From contig JAGPUQ010000008.1 of the NCBI GenBank assembly GCA_018069525.1, forward strand, positions 1-64,000: 64,000 nucleotides of DNA. The letters run 5' to 3'. This document shows, piece by piece, positions 49,161 through 58,912 of this stretch. The DNA is from Porticoccaceae bacterium (GTDB taxonomy: Bacteria; Pseudomonadota; Gammaproteobacteria; Pseudomonadales; Porticoccaceae). Positions within the stretch are counted from its first letter, which is position 1. Each line of letters begins with the position of its first letter. The position numbers were made by a program, and so were the translations under genes. The notes under the pieces were generated by a model. The model saw only the letters and a program-made list of their open reading frames with translations, did not search any database and was not told the DNA's origin.

Positions 49161-50705
49161 TTAAGGTGACCTGATTTGTCGAGATCCGACGATAATTATT
49201 GTTAGGAAGCTCAGCACGACTATCCACCATGAGCCACCGCGGACATAAGGGGTTTCACCTGTACGTGGCGTCACCCAGCCTTCTAGGATTCCGCTTTCAA
49301 AGCGCGAAATGGATTTGTCGATTTTCCCTTTCCTGTTGATAACTGCTGTAAAGCCATCATTGGTAGCCCGTATTAAAGGTTTACTGTTTTCCAGGGCTCG
49401 CATCTGCGCCATTTGCAGGTGTTGATGGGGGCCGATAGAACGACCGAACCAGGTGTCGTTACTCACCGTTAACAGAATGTTGGCTGTCCGGGCATTTTCG
49501 GCGACTAACCCGGGATAGACAATTTCATAACAAATAGCCGTAGCGATTTGTATGCCATTACCGATGTGGATTGGGGTTTGGTTTTTGGGGCCAGCTTTAA
49601 AGGCCGACATCGGTAAATCAAAAAACGCGATGGCACCGCGCAACAATTGTTCGAGTGGAACATATTCGCCAAACGGGACGAGTCGTTGTTTACGGTATTC
49701 TCCGGTGGCCATGCCTAGACCGATAACGCCGTTGTAGTAATCGGTTTCATAATCAGCGATGGGAATGCCGAGAATCAAAGCGGTATTTGAAGCGGCGGCG
49801 AGTTTATCCTGTTGCTTGAGAAAGGGCTGTACGGCGTGTCGTAAGCGCGGGATAGCGGCTTCCGGCCAGACTACAATATCTTTATCGCCGAGCCTGGCAT
49901 TGGTGGCGGCGAAGTTGTCTAGAATTGCAGGGATAGCATCCGGATTCCATTTTTCTAACAGAGGATGGTTGGGTTGTACCAGAGCGACCGACAGGGTGTC
50001 GCCGGTAGCTTGAGTCCAGGATGTTTGTTGTAAATAAAGTCCGCCGCCCCAGACCCCGGCTAGTATTACCAGCCCGCCAATGGCAGCGTTGCTGAAGCGC
50101 TCGGTGAGGAGGATTCCTGCCGCTGCGCCAGTAGCGGCGACAGCGCCGCTGAGCCCATAGACGCCGGTTACAGGGGCCCATCCTGCTAGCGGTGTCTCCA
50201 GTGGTGCGTAACCTAAAAGTAACCAGGGGAAGCCGGTTAGAAACCAGGTTCTAAACCACTCCCCTAATATCCACAGCGCGGGAAATACCAGTAGTCGAGT
50301 CGTTGGAAGGCGGTTATTGAGCATGCCGTAAAAAATAAATGGCAGTGCAAAAACCAGTGCAATACCGGCGACAAAAACGGCGGTGAGCCCGGCAGCCAGC
50401 ACCATCGGTGCCTGCCCGTAATCGTGGATGCTGACATAAACCCAGGAAGCGCCGGTGCCGAATAAACCGATCCCGAAACTAAACGCCAGGGCAAAACTAT
50501 GCGCGCGTCCGGCATCCATTAACACCAGGCTGAAAATTCCAACACTGGCAACGGCAATTATCCAGATGGAAAAAGGTGCGAAGGACAGCGTGAGGACTGC
50601 GCCGCAAAATAGAGCCAGAAGGTGATTGCCAAAGGGTTTTTTCCTGGTATGGGCGGCAATCTTACGCTTTGTAGGAGTTATCTTTTTAGTAGACGTTAGT
50701 GACAA
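49161..50705 (-). CDS. lnt: Apolipoprotein N-acyltransferase
   Basis: Adds the third acyl chain to lipoproteins at the inner membrane. 514 residues: a basic N-tail, about six transmembrane helices, then a nitrilase domain with Glu in VVWPEAAIP, Lys in KQRLVPFGEYVP and Cys in ATAICYEIVYP. It lies 5 bp after corC. Confidence 0.96.
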   Translation of the reverse strand: MSLTSTKKITPTKRKIAAHTRKKPFGNHLLALFCGAVLTLSFAPFSIWIIAVASVGIFSLVLMDAGRAHSFALAFSFGIGLFGTGASWVYVSIHDYGQAPMVLAAGLTAVFVAGIALVFALPFIFYGMLNNRLPTTRLLVFPALWILGEWFRTWFLTGFPWLLLGYAPLETPLAGWAPVTGVYGLSGAVAATGAAAGILLTERFSNAAIGGLVILAGVWGGGLYLQQTSWTQATGDTLSVALVQPNHPLLEKWNPDAIPAILDNFAATNARLGDKDIVVWPEAAIPRLRHAVQPFLKQQDKLAAASNTALILGIPIADYETDYYNGVIGLGMATGEYRKQRLVPFGEYVPLEQLLRGAIAFFDLPMSAFKAGPKNQTPIHIGNGIQIATAICYEIVYPGLVAENARTANILLTVSNDTWFGRSIGPHQHLQMAQMRALENSKPLIRATNDGFTAVINRKGKIDKSISRFESGILEGWVTPRTGETPYVRGGSWWIVVLSFLTIIIVGSRQIRSP

Positions 50706-50710
50706 AGGGG

Positions 50711-51547
50711 TTAATCCGCCTTGGTGGCGGTCATGCTAAGTAGGTGTATTTGTCGTGTGTCAGCGGCCTGCACCGTGAACATAAAATTTTCTACTTCAAC
50801 CGTTTCGCCGATCACTGGGAAGTGTCCAAAGGCCTGCGTTATAAGCCCGCCAATGGTATCGAATTCCTCTTCGTTGAGTCCCGTTTCGAAACGTTCATTA
50901 AATTCATCGATAGGGGTGAGCGCGGCAATTTGAAAACTATGGTCGCCGTTTTCGCGAATGTGCTGGACTTCCTCAATGTCGGTTTCGTCTTCTATTTCGC
51001 CGACGATTTCTTCGAGGATATCTTCAATGGTAATGAGGCCAGATACGCTACCGTACTCGTCAACCACGATCGCCATATGATAGCGCTGCTCGCGAAATTC
51101 CCGCAACAAGACATTGAGTCGCTTGCTCTCGGGAATAATTGTGGCGGGTCGAATAACGTCGGCGAGTGAAAACTCGCCACTATTGTTGAGCATAAACGGC
51201 AGTAAATCTTTGGCCAGTAAAATACCCTTAATATCGTCCAGCGATTCGCCGATGACGGGAAAGCGAGAGTGTTTGGATTTCACCACCAGCGCCAAAATGT
51301 TGTCCAGAGGCATGTCCGCTTCAATCACTATCATTTGAGTGCGGGGTAACATGATTTCCCGAACTTGTTGTCCGGATACCTGTAGGGCACCTTTAATAAT
51401 GTCCAGGGCTTCGGTGTCGAGGATGTTTTCCTCGCGGGCGGTTTCCAATAACTCTTCCAGATCCTCTCGGGATCTAGGTTTGATATTGAAAATTCCGGCG
51501 AACTGCTGGTACCAGCGCCGCCGACTGCCGTTAGATTCGCTACTCAT
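50711..51547 (-). CDS. corC: CorC/HlyC-family CBS-domain protein
   Basis: 278 residues: two CBS domains (IMLPRTQMIVIEAD; YGSVSGLITIEDILEEIVG) and a C-terminal CorC_HlyC domain (FDTIGGLITQAFGHFP). It has no membrane domain. It is linked to Mg/Co efflux or lnt-coupled functions in other bacteria. ATG 51547 is chosen because it follows the ybeY stop by one base; an in-frame start at 51604 lies inside ybeY. Confidence 0.93.
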   Translation of the reverse strand: MSSESNGSRRRWYQQFAGIFNIKPRSREDLEELLETAREENILDTEALDIIKGALQVSGQQVREIMLPRTQMIVIEADMPLDNILALVVKSKHSRFPVIGESLDDIKGILLAKDLLPFMLNNSGEFSLADVIRPATIIPESKRLNVLLREFREQRYHMAIVVDEYGSVSGLITIEDILEEIVGEIEDETDIEEVQHIRENGDHSFQIAALTPIDEFNERFETGLNEEEFDTIGGLITQAFGHFPVIGETVEVENFMFTVQAADTRQIHLLSMTATKAD

Positions 51548-51548
51548 A

Positions 51549-52094
51549 TTACTTTGATACCTGAGACTGTTCGGGTGTTGTTGTGGGTGCATCCGCTGCG
51601 ACATTCACTACTAGATAGGGCGGCGGATAATTAAGGTGTTTTAAAATATCGGTTTCGAGGTTTTCCATAACGGCCGCATCGGTATCGTCAAGATGATCGT
51701 AACCCAATAAATGTAGTGTCCCGTGTACCACCATGTGCGCCCAATGCGCGTCCGGAGTTTTGTGTTGCTCCCGTGCTTCGCGGATGACTACGGGCGCACA
51801 AATAACGATATCGCCAAGCAGCGGTAGCTCGACGTAATCTGGAATGTCGGCGGGAAAGGACAAAACGTTGGTGGGAGTGTCGCGCTGACGGTAGCGGGCG
51901 TTTAGCGCCTGGCTTTCGGCTTCGTCAACAATGCGAATACTGATTTCAGGATCGGAGGGCTTGACACCATCTGTCGCGGCCCGCTGAGCGTGATAAGTTA
52001 GCGCCGCTGACAACCAGCGACGCATGGTCGACGGGTCGGGAACGTCTTCGCCTTCACTGGCGTTTTCGATTGTTGCGGTGACGGTAATATTCAC
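51549..52094 (-). CDS. ybeY: Endoribonuclease YbeY
   Basis: Zinc-dependent RNase for 16S rRNA 3' maturation and ribosome quality control. 181 residues (E. coli 155), with a longer N-terminus and a Thr/Pro-rich tail. The metal site [11 protein letters not shown] is complete. Confidence 0.95.
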   Translation of the reverse strand: MNITVTATIENASEGEDVPDPSTMRRWLSAALTYHAQRAATDGVKPSDPEISIRIVDEAESQALNARYRQRDTPTNVLSFPADIPDYVELPLLGDIVICAPVVIREAREQHKTPDAHWAHMVVHGTLHLLGYDHLDDTDAAVMENLETDILKHLNYPPPYLVVNVAADAPTTTPEQSQVSK

Positions 52095-52117
52095 AGTTCA
52101 GGAGATCGCTTTTGTTG

Positions 52118-53302
52118 TTATCGTTGCTGGTTAGCATTGGTGTTGGCGGCATCATTTTCGTGGCTATCATAAGCTTCCACAATGCGCTGTACCAGTGGAT
52201 GGCGAACCACGTCTTTTGACAAAAATCGGGTAAACGAAATACCGTCGATGTTGCTGAGCACTTCAGAGGCATGCAGTAGACCCGAGTGCGTGCCCCGAGG
52301 CAAGTCAATTTGGGTGAGGTCGCCGGTGATCACCGCAGTGGCGCCAAAACCAATACGGGTGAGAAACATCTTCATTTGTTCGCGGGTGGTGTTCTGGCTT
52401 TCATCGAGAATAATATAGGCATTATTTAAAGTGCGACCGCGCATATAAGCCAACGGTGCGACTTCGATAACCTGGCGCTCGATCAACTTGCCGACGGTTT
52501 CCGTGCCGAGCATTTCGTAGAGTGCATCGTACAGTGGGCGTAGGTAGGGGTCGACCTTTTGCGCCAGATCACCCGGCAGAAACCCGAGTTTTTCTCCCGC
52601 TTCCACGGCGGGGCGTACTAGTAAAATGCGCTCTACATCGTTGCGCATAAACGCTTCCACCGCGCAGGCCACCGCAAGATAGGTTTTGCCTGTGCCTGCG
52701 GGGCCGATACCAAAATTAATATCGTGGGTTTGAATGGCGCGCACATAGTGTTGCTGGTTTAAACCGCGCGGCAGCACTTTACTGTTTTTGGTGCGTATCA
52801 CCGTAAAGCTGGCAATATTATCGCCAGCCGGCTCGCTGGGTGAATTATCGCCGCTGGGATGGGCGCTTGAAGCAGTAGTATCCATAGAGTTACCTGATGG
52901 GGTGTCGTGAATGGGTGGGGTACCGTTAACTGGCAAGTGACCAGGTGCTTGTTGCTGAGAATGTTGTTGATAGTGCTGAGGGCTCGAAGGCGGTGCGCTG
53001 GAATGTTCCTTATCTGAGTGAAGCACGCCTGCGTTCGATGATTTGGCGCGTAGCTCCATATCGGACTGTTGCAAAAATACGTGCACCCGCTCAGGACTGA
53101 GGTCGCCCAGTTCATCAGTTTCGCTATAGAGTTGGCGCAGTAAGTTAGAGGCGGGGTAGGTTCGCGAGGTCTCGCCGTAAAATGCGAACACATTGCCTCG
53201 GTTGCGAATTTCAATACCCAGGCGTTGTTCGATCTGGTGCAAGTTTTCGTCAAACTGCCCGCAAAGACTCGCAAGACGACGGGTGTCGTGAGGTTCCAGC
53301 AT
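52118..53302 (-). CDS. ybeZ: PhoH-family ATPase (YbeZ) with an inserted linker
   Basis: 394 residues from ATG 53302; a TTG at 53332 would fit the family N-terminus better but has no visible ribosome-binding site. It has an N-terminal KH-like region ([13 protein letters not shown]), then a Ser/Pro/Gln/His-rich linker of about 70 residues (encoded at 52817-53044), then the PhoH ATPase with Walker A GPAGTGKT and Walker [11 protein letters not shown]. YbeZ pairs with YbeY in RNA processing. The linker is not part of usual YbeZ proteins. Confidence 0.93.
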   Translation of the reverse strand: MLEPHDTRRLASLCGQFDENLHQIEQRLGIEIRNRGNVFAFYGETSRTYPASNLLRQLYSETDELGDLSPERVHVFLQQSDMELRAKSSNAGVLHSDKEHSSAPPSSPQHYQQHSQQQAPGHLPVNGTPPIHDTPSGNSMDTTASSAHPSGDNSPSEPAGDNIASFTVIRTKNSKVLPRGLNQQHYVRAIQTHDINFGIGPAGTGKTYLAVACAVEAFMRNDVERILLVRPAVEAGEKLGFLPGDLAQKVDPYLRPLYDALYEMLGTETVGKLIERQVIEVAPLAYMRGRTLNNAYIILDESQNTTREQMKMFLTRIGFGATAVITGDLTQIDLPRGTHSGLLHASEVLSNIDGISFTRFLSKDVVRHPLVQRIVEAYDSHENDAANTNANQQR

Positions 53303-53356
53303 GATGCTGTGTACAGCGGGTGCAGTATTCAAATGGGAATGTTTTACGCCTTTTAA

Positions 53357-53398
53357 GTTAATAGAGTAGGTAAAGCAGGTTAATAGAGAGGCAAAGCA
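53357..53398. repeat. 22-bp imperfect tandem repeat upstream of phoH
   Basis: GTTAATAGAGTAGGTAAAGC (from 53357) is followed by GTTAATAGAGAGGCAAAGCA (from 53379), two near-identical units in the miaB-phoH spacer. Same character as the repeats after tuf. Confidence 0.8.
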
Positions 53399-53464
53399 TA
53401 GCGGCTTTGATGGGCCTGGGAAATAGCCGCAACTCAATTGTTTATATCAAATTACTAAAATTAA

Positions 53465-54883
53465 CTAGCTAATATATTCCATTTGGTTCTGTACTTTAGT
53501 GGCTGCCGTTTGCGGGTTCGATGCGGTCAGATCATCACCGCTCCCCAGCAAGCGCCCGCGCAGGGAGTTGGGCAGCGCTTCGTCGATGCTGACCTCCGCA
53601 AACGTGCCGATCAGCTTGTGGTCGAGGCATGAAAAATTAACCACTCGGTTATTCTCGGTGCGGCCCTGTAGTTGACCGGGGTCGCGTTTGGAAACGCCCG
53701 TCACTAAGATAGTATGGGTCTCGCCCACCATGCGGCGACTGATGCTTTCCGCATGTTGAAGAATGCGATGTTGCAACGTTTGTAGGCGCTGTTTCTTGAG
53801 ACTTTCCGGTGTGCTATCCGTTAAATCCGCTGCCGGGGTTCCGGGTCGGGCGCTGTACACAAAGCTATAGGAGTGATCAAAACCGATATCCTCGATCAAC
53901 TTCATGGTGCGGTTAAAGTCATCCTCGGTTTCGCCGGGAAAGCCCACAATAAAGTCGGACGAAACACTAATGTCGGGTCGAATAGTGCGCAGCCTGCGGA
54001 TTTTAGACTTGTACTCCAACGCCGTGTGTCCGCGTTTCATTGCCGCCAGCACTCGGTCACTGCCGCTTTGTACCGGCAGGTGGAGATGGCTAACCAGCTC
54101 GGGAACCTCGGCGTAGACGTCGATCAGCGCATCGGAAAACTCCACTGGATGCGAGGTGGTGTAGCGAATGCGATCGATACCGTTGATCTCCGCTACGCTG
54201 GGAATCAGCTCCGCCAAATCGCATATTGAGCCATCCGGTGCAGTGCCCCGATAGGCATTGACGTTCTGGCCGAGCAGATTGATTTCGCGCACGCCCTGAT
54301 CTGCGAGCTGTGCAATTTCGGTTAATACGTCCATCACCGGTCGGCTGACTTCCTCGCCGCGGGTGTAGGGCACCACGCAAAACGTACAGTATTTCGAGCA
54401 GCCTTCCATAATCGAAACAAAAGCGCTGACACCGTCGGCCTCTGGGGTCGGCAGGTGGTCAAATTTTTCGATTTCGGGAAAGCTTATATCCACCACCACA
54501 GCCCCGTTGCCCTGGCGACTCTGGCCAATCATTTCCGGCAGGCGATGCAGGGTCTGTGGGCCAAACACCAGGTCCACATGGGGCGCGCGCTTAGCAATCG
54601 CATCGCCTTCCTGGCTGGCCACGCAACCGCCGACACCAATGATCAAATCCGGGTTCTTGTCCTTGAGGCGCTTCCAGCGGCCCAGCTGATGGAACACCTT
54701 ATCCTGAGCTTTCTCGCGGATCGAGCAGGTGTTAAGCAGTAGTACGTCGGCTTCCGTAGGGTCATCGGTGGGCACTAAATCGTGAGATTCGCCGAGTAAA
54801 TCGCGCATGCGCGACGAATCGTACTCGTTCATCTGGCAGCCATGAGTCACGATGTGTAGTTTTTTGGGTCGAGGATCAGTCAT
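53465..54883 (-). CDS. miaB: tRNA-2-methylthio-N6-dimethylallyladenosine synthase
   Basis: Radical-SAM methylthiotransferase acting on A37 of tRNAs reading UNN codons. 472 residues: an N-terminal MTTase domain with three cysteines ([28 protein letters not shown]), the radical-[11 protein letters not shown], and a C-terminal TRAM domain. It is divergent from DUF1820, as in pseudomonads. Confidence 0.97.
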   Translation of the reverse strand: MTDPRPKKLHIVTHGCQMNEYDSSRMRDLLGESHDLVPTDDPTEADVLLLNTCSIREKAQDKVFHQLGRWKRLKDKNPDLIIGVGGCVASQEGDAIAKRAPHVDLVFGPQTLHRLPEMIGQSRQGNGAVVVDISFPEIEKFDHLPTPEADGVSAFVSIMEGCSKYCTFCVVPYTRGEEVSRPVMDVLTEIAQLADQGVREINLLGQNVNAYRGTAPDGSICDLAELIPSVAEINGIDRIRYTTSHPVEFSDALIDVYAEVPELVSHLHLPVQSGSDRVLAAMKRGHTALEYKSKIRRLRTIRPDISVSSDFIVGFPGETEDDFNRTMKLIEDIGFDHSYSFVYSARPGTPAADLTDSTPESLKKQRLQTLQHRILQHAESISRRMVGETHTILVTGVSKRDPGQLQGRTENNRVVNFSCLDHKLIGTFAEVSIDEALPNSLRGRLLGSGDDLTASNPQTAATKVQNQMEYIS

Positions 54884-54914
54884 TGAATGCGAGCTATACG
54901 TTGTTGAGTGCCGG

Positions 54915-54935
54915 GTTGTGAAAGTGCTTCACAAC
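54915..54935. promoter_or_regulatory. Perfect 8-bp dyad upstream of miaB
   Basis: GTTGTGAA (54915-54922) and TTCACAAC (54928-54935) are perfect inverted repeats around 5 bp. It lies 32 bp before the miaB start, in the divergent spacer with DUF1820. The centre is odd-spaced (TGTGA-N7-TCACA), so it is not a canonical CRP site. It could be an operator or a leader hairpin. Confidence 0.45.
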
Positions 54936-55092
54936 GTGACTTGACCCTCAATTATACTCTATCTGGGCCTTCCCGCAGGCTTGAAAAAGCCGTTATCTGG
55001 CCCAATTATGCTATCCTTGCCGGGAGTGCAATACCATCAGCCGCACGGCCAGCCACGCTACAGTCATACCACAAGAGTTCGAGAGTTTATCC

Positions 55093-55428
55093 ATGAGCAG
55101 TACACCCATTTACAAAGTCACCTTCTTTAATCAGGGCGAGGTGTACGAAATCTACGCAAAGTACGTCTATCAAAGTGACTTGATGGGCTTTCTAGAGGTG
55201 GAAGAGTTTGTGTTCGGCGAGAAAACCCAGATGATCGTCGACCCCTCAGAAGAAAAGCTCAAGCTCGAGTTTGCGGGCGTAAAGCGCAGCTACATTCCCA
55301 TCCATTCGGTCGTGCGCATCGACGAAGTCGAAAAAGAAGGTGTGGGTAAAATTGTCGAAGCCAAAGGCGGCAATGTAGCGCCATTCCCCTTCCCATCCAT
55401 AGTGCCTGGCTCTAATAAAGAGAGCTAA
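55093..55428 (+). CDS. DUF1820-family protein
   Basis: 111 residues. PIYKVTFFNQGEVYEIYAKY, LEVEEFVFGEKTQMIVDPSE and the C-terminal APFPFPSIVPG match DUF1820 (PF08850), a conserved family of unknown function in pseudomonads and relatives, often beside miaB. No catalytic motif is seen. Confidence 0.9.
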   Translation: MSSTPIYKVTFFNQGEVYEIYAKYVYQSDLMGFLEVEEFVFGEKTQMIVDPSEEKLKLEFAGVKRSYIPIHSVVRIDEVEKEGVGKIVEAKGGNVAPFPFPSIVPGSNKES

Positions 55429-55451
55429 GTGTGCAGGTATGAGCGTGAATT

Positions 55452-55476
55452 AAAGCGGCCCTGGCCGCTTTTTTTT
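55452..55476 (+). terminator. Rho-independent terminator after DUF1820
   Basis: AAAGCGGC (55452-55459) pairs with GCCGCTTT (55464-55471) around loop CCTG and runs into eight T residues. A small GC-rich stem typical of an intrinsic terminator. The remaining 200 bp before the next gene holds nothing I can name. Confidence 0.9.
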
Positions 55477-55677
55477 GGCCCATCTTTTGTAAAAACTTCC
55501 CAGGGTAGTTGTTGTCGATATTACACGCATCAAGACTCGTCGATATTGTGTGACGTGCTTCCGTATCGCGATGGACATGTCGTGCTATAACAGCGCGCGA
55601 GCCGCTTGCGCGTAAGCTATCCACTAACGCAAACAACCTAGCAAAGCACTAAACCGGTAAAATAATAGGGTGCCACC

Positions 55678-55953
55678 ATGAAATTTATCGCGCTGTTAGT
55701 TGTTTTAGTTCTGGTTTACATTTTCTACCCCACCTACAACCTACATCTTAAAGTCGACGTCTTCTCAGATGAATACGAGCTGCGGGAAACGAATTTCTTA
55801 TCGCTCGATAAATGCCGCCAGGCCGCTGCCATCGCCGCGAAGGAAAAGCTTCATCATTGCTATAAAACCAGCGTCTGGAAAAAAATGTTCGGCGGCTATA
55901 CCCAGTACAATCCTCAAATTAGGGAGAATCAGAGGGAATTGTCCGGGGAGTAG
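55678..55953 (+). CDS. Small single-pass membrane protein, unknown
   Basis: 91 residues. One N-terminal transmembrane segment (FIALLVVLVLVYIFYP) precedes a soluble part of about 70 residues, probably periplasmic, with two cysteines about 14 apart (KCRQ, HHC) that could form a disulfide. No family is recognised. Confidence 0.6.
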   Translation: MKFIALLVVLVLVYIFYPTYNLHLKVDVFSDEYELRETNFLSLDKCRQAAAIAAKEKLHHCYKTSVWKKMFGGYTQYNPQIRENQRELSGE

Positions 55954-56104
55954 CGTTATAGCAACCTTGTTAGCGTCTGATATCTCGTCTTTCCCGCTAC
56001 ATCCTCTGTAATATTGCATGGCTGATAGATTTTGACGAGTTACGATTGACGAATGACGTAAATTATAAATATAATGTCGCCAAACAGCTGAGCCGGTGCT
56101 TGTT

Positions 56105-56431
56105 ATGGTCAACGAAGCAATCAATGAAGTAATTAATGAGGCGCCCAACCAGGTGATCAAAGAATCACTCCACCCGGGACAAATCCTGGTCGACGAGCTG
56201 GAAGAGTTAGAGATAAGTCCGACCGAGCTATCCCGCCGCATCGATGTGCCGCCCAACCGCATATCCCAGATCGTCAACGGTAAACGCGATATCAGCGCCG
56301 ATACCGCCTTGCGTCTGGGGCAATTCCTCGGCACCGGCCCAGAGGTATGGATGAACCTCCAAAAGGCTTATGATCTTGATAAGGCAAGGGCCAAACTGGG
56401 GTCGAAACTAGATCAAATACGCCGATGGTAG
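56105..56431 (+). CDS. HigA-like antitoxin, orphan
   Basis: 108 residues. An Xre-type helix-turn-helix (LHPGQILVDELEELEISPTE, then NRISQIVNGKRDISADTALR and GPEVWMNLQKAYDL) is the HigA/VapI addiction-module pattern. No RelE/HigB toxin gene is seen upstream in the 150-bp spacer or downstream. The first 20 residues carry an NEA-I/NEV-I repeat. GTG 56096 is an alternative start. Confidence 0.85.
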   Translation: MVNEAINEVINEAPNQVIKESLHPGQILVDELEELEISPTELSRRIDVPPNRISQIVNGKRDISADTALRLGQFLGTGPEVWMNLQKAYDLDKARAKLGSKLDQIRRW

Positions 56432-56509
56432 CTGAGTGTAGCTGAGTAACACTGCTGACTTGTATTGATCAGCCACTACGTCCGTTTTATTTTTTAAAGG
56501 TTTAAAAGC

Positions 56510-57652
56510 ATGATTGAAAGAAAAGTATTTGAAGCCGAGCACGACATGTTTCGCGACAGCGTGCGCAAATTTTTGGAAGCCGAGGCCGTACCGTTTCACG
56601 AGCAGTGGGAGAAGGACGGCCAGGTAGACCGAGCCGTATGGCGCAAGGCAGGAGAGCAGGGATTATTAGTGCCGACAGCACCCGAAGAGTATGGCGGTGT
56701 TGGCGTGGATTTTCGATATAACACCGTGGTCACCGAAGAGGTTAGCCGTTTAGGTTTAAGCGGTTTGGGCTTCGCGTTACACAGCGATATTTCTGTACCC
56801 TATATCTTGAACTACGGCACGCCCGCACAAAAACAAAAATACATTCCCGGCTGTGTGTCGGGCGACATCATTACCGCGATAGCGATGACCGAACCCGGCA
56901 CCGGTTCCGACCTTCAGGGTATTAAAACCACCGCGGTCCTGGACGGCGATCACTACATCGTTAACGGCTCAAAAACCTTTATTACCAATGGGCAGCATTC
57001 CGACGTGGTGGTAGTTGTGGTTAAAACCGACCCCAACGCGGGTGCTGCGGGCACCAGTCTATTATTAATTGAAGCCGGCACGCCGGGTTTTGAAAAAGGC
57101 GCGAATTTAAAAAAACTGGGTCTCAAAGCTCAAGACACCTCAGAGCTATTTTTTAACGACGTGCGCGTGCCCAAAGAAAACCTGCTTGGCGAAGAAGGCA
57201 AAGGCTTTATTTATTTAATGGAAGAGTTATCCCAGGAGCGCCTTTCCATCGCCCTAATTGGCATGGCGGCAACAGAATCTATTTTACTGCAGACCATTGA
57301 TTACGTTAAAGAGCGCAAAGCCTTCGGAAAACCCATTGCCGCTTTCCAAAATACCCAATTCCAACTGGCTGAAATGGATACCGAAGTCACGTCGGCCAGA
57401 GTGTTTATCGATCGCTGCCTGGAGTTACACATAGAAGGTAAGTTGGATGCCGTGACCGCGGCCAAGGCAAAATTACTCAGTAGTGAATTGCAGGGCCAGG
57501 TGATTGATCAGTGCCTGCAATTTCACGGCGGTTACGGTTACATGCTCGAATATCCCGTAGCGCGTGCCTATGCCGATGCTCGCATCCAGCGAATTTACGG
57601 CGGCACCAGCGAAATCATGAAATTAATTATTGGGCGCTCACTGACAGAGTAA
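56510..57652 (+). CDS. Acyl-CoA dehydrogenase
   Basis: 380-residue FAD enzyme for the alpha-beta dehydrogenation of acyl-CoA. The motifs AMTEPGTGSDLQGIKT, QFHGGYGYMLEYPVAR and IYGGTSEIMK are present. YGGT replaces the YEGT of short/medium-chain enzymes, so the catalytic base is probably Glu243 in SQERLSIA, as in long-chain and isovaleryl-CoA dehydrogenases. Chain-length preference is not known. Confidence 0.92.
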   Translation: MIERKVFEAEHDMFRDSVRKFLEAEAVPFHEQWEKDGQVDRAVWRKAGEQGLLVPTAPEEYGGVGVDFRYNTVVTEEVSRLGLSGLGFALHSDISVPYILNYGTPAQKQKYIPGCVSGDIITAIAMTEPGTGSDLQGIKTTAVLDGDHYIVNGSKTFITNGQHSDVVVVVVKTDPNAGAAGTSLLLIEAGTPGFEKGANLKKLGLKAQDTSELFFNDVRVPKENLLGEEGKGFIYLMEELSQERLSIALIGMAATESILLQTIDYVKERKAFGKPIAAFQNTQFQLAEMDTEVTSARVFIDRCLELHIEGKLDAVTAAKAKLLSSELQGQVIDQCLQFHGGYGYMLEYPVARAYADARIQRIYGGTSEIMKLIIGRSLTE

Positions 57653-57656
57653 GAAT

Positions 57657-58187
57657 ATGTCGATATTAAAAATAATCAAAACAACTGCGTTCAGTTTGGT
57701 GACGCTGGCGGTGATTTCCTGTTCTTCGGACACGCCTGATACCGATACGGACGATATTTCAAAAATTAGAAACTTAATCCAGCCCGCCCAAAATATATGG
57801 GCGGGTGGTCAGCCCAACAAAAATCAATTTATCACCTTCGCGCAGATGGGTGTTAAACATGTAGTTAATCTTCGTCCTACCGCAGAGCTAGATTGGAATG
57901 AAGGTGAATATGTAGAATCCCTGGGTATAAAATACTATTTAATCCCGGTAGATAGTGTCGACGATATTAGTCCCGAAAATGCCAAACGTCTTGCCGATAT
58001 TTTACAAAGAGTCGGTGCCGATAAAACCCTGGTGCACTGCGCCAGCGGTAATCGCGTCGGTGCGCTAAAAGCGTTTTCGGCGGGTACTTTAGATGGTAAA
58101 ACCACGGAAGAGGCGATTGCCCACGGTAAATCGTGGGGCATGACTAGTTTGGAGCCTGAGGTGAGGCAGAAACTTTTGAGCCGCTAG
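57657..58187 (+). CDS. Phosphatase-like lipoprotein (DSP/DUF442-type)
   Basis: 176 residues. A lipoprotein signal (LAVISCSSD) is followed by IWAGGQPNKNQFITFAQMGV and the P-loop VHCASGNRVGALKAF, a C-x4-R cysteine-phosphatase loop of the DUF442/beta-lactamase-hydrolase-like type. It starts 4 bp after the acyl-CoA dehydrogenase stop, so the two are likely co-transcribed. Substrate unknown. Confidence 0.78.
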   Translation: MSILKIIKTTAFSLVTLAVISCSSDTPDTDTDDISKIRNLIQPAQNIWAGGQPNKNQFITFAQMGVKHVVNLRPTAELDWNEGEYVESLGIKYYLIPVDSVDDISPENAKRLADILQRVGADKTLVHCASGNRVGALKAFSAGTLDGKTTEEAIAHGKSWGMTSLEPEVRQKLLSR

Positions 58188-58272
58188 TCGACTAGTTTGT
58201 TGGTTTGTTTTTGCGCCTAATGCCGGTGCCCTTCAGTTTTCTAGTACCCTTATAAATCAAACTTCATAGCTT

Positions 58273-58560
58273 CTATTGATGCCAGCTAACGAGCTGTCGT
58301 TTACTGTCCATCTTGGACGCTATTTTTTGAATAGCATCTATGATCGCATTAGTTGGCGTGCTTTCGTTTTCTACGTCGACCCGGGTAGAGCCGCTCTCGA
58401 TCAGTTCTTTGTTTCTGGTTAAATAGACGGAGACATCGGCTTGCGGAAATTGCGTTTCAATGTCGGTCTCTAAGGTTTTTGCGTAGTCCAATTTTTTCGC
58501 TAAAGGCATGTCGCCGAGCGTTTCAATAAAGACAGAGTGTTGGATACGTAAGATGGTCAT
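58273..58560 (-). CDS. Hypothetical protein
   Basis: 95 residues from ATG 58560, which has GGA about 9 bp upstream; the frame is open to 58629. It reads MTILRIQHSVFIETLGDM, then ETQFPQADVSVYLTRNKELI: a small mixed alpha/beta protein with no recognised motif. Whether it is expressed is uncertain. Confidence 0.4.
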   Translation of the reverse strand: MTILRIQHSVFIETLGDMPLAKKLDYAKTLETDIETQFPQADVSVYLTRNKELIESGSTRVDVENESTPTNAIIDAIQKIASKMDSKRQLVSWHQ

Positions 58561-58667
58561 GCTTGGGTTCCAAGTGTACCGCTGGTTAGCGATTAAAGTT
58601 ATCAACCCAATGATTATTCCGTGTTTCATTTTCCTTATTGGGTGGTCGAAGCATCCTTGCTCGGTAA

Positions 58668-58741
58668 GTGAACTTTATCATTAGCGCTAGATTTGTTTTG
58701 TACCAAGTTCACACTTTTAATCATCCCGGTTGCCTGGCAAC
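58668..58741. repeat. Inverted repeats in the 58.6-58.9 kb spacer
   Basis: GTGAACTT (58668-58675) and AAGTTCAC (58705-58712) are perfect inverted repeats 29 nt apart; GTTGCC-T-GGCAAC (58729-58741) is a second perfect dyad. The 283-bp spacer (58630-58912) holds no gene. The following 58842-58890 contains a tRNA-like motif. Confidence 0.4.
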
Positions 58742-58846
58742 AAGCGTTCCTTTGCTTAGGTAAATAGCGTGACGCAATACTGATGCTCTTATTAGTGTCG
58801 GGAAGCCCTGGAATTGATAAGGTGTGTAGTAATTGCTAACTACTGG

Positions 58847-58874
58847 GGGTGGACTTGAACGACCGTTCCCAGCA
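58847..58874. other. tRNA 3'-half-like motif (copy A)
   Basis: The core GGACTTGAACGACCG and a following CCCAG resemble the T-arm of a tRNA read on the minus strand. A similar motif is at 63166-63195 (copy B). The arms do not make a full cloverleaf. It may be a remnant of a tRNA-derived integration site. Confidence 0.35.
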
Positions 58875-58912
58875 ATATGGGTGATCAATATGCCGGATGA
58901 TGGAGATGGAAC

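Noticed and set aside
54915..54935. CRP/Vfr binding site
   Set aside because: Half-sites are separated by seven bases instead of six.
55954..56104. HigB/RelE toxin gene upstream of the HigA-like gene
   Set aside because: The 150-bp spacer has no open frame long enough; it is AT-rich with stops in all frames.
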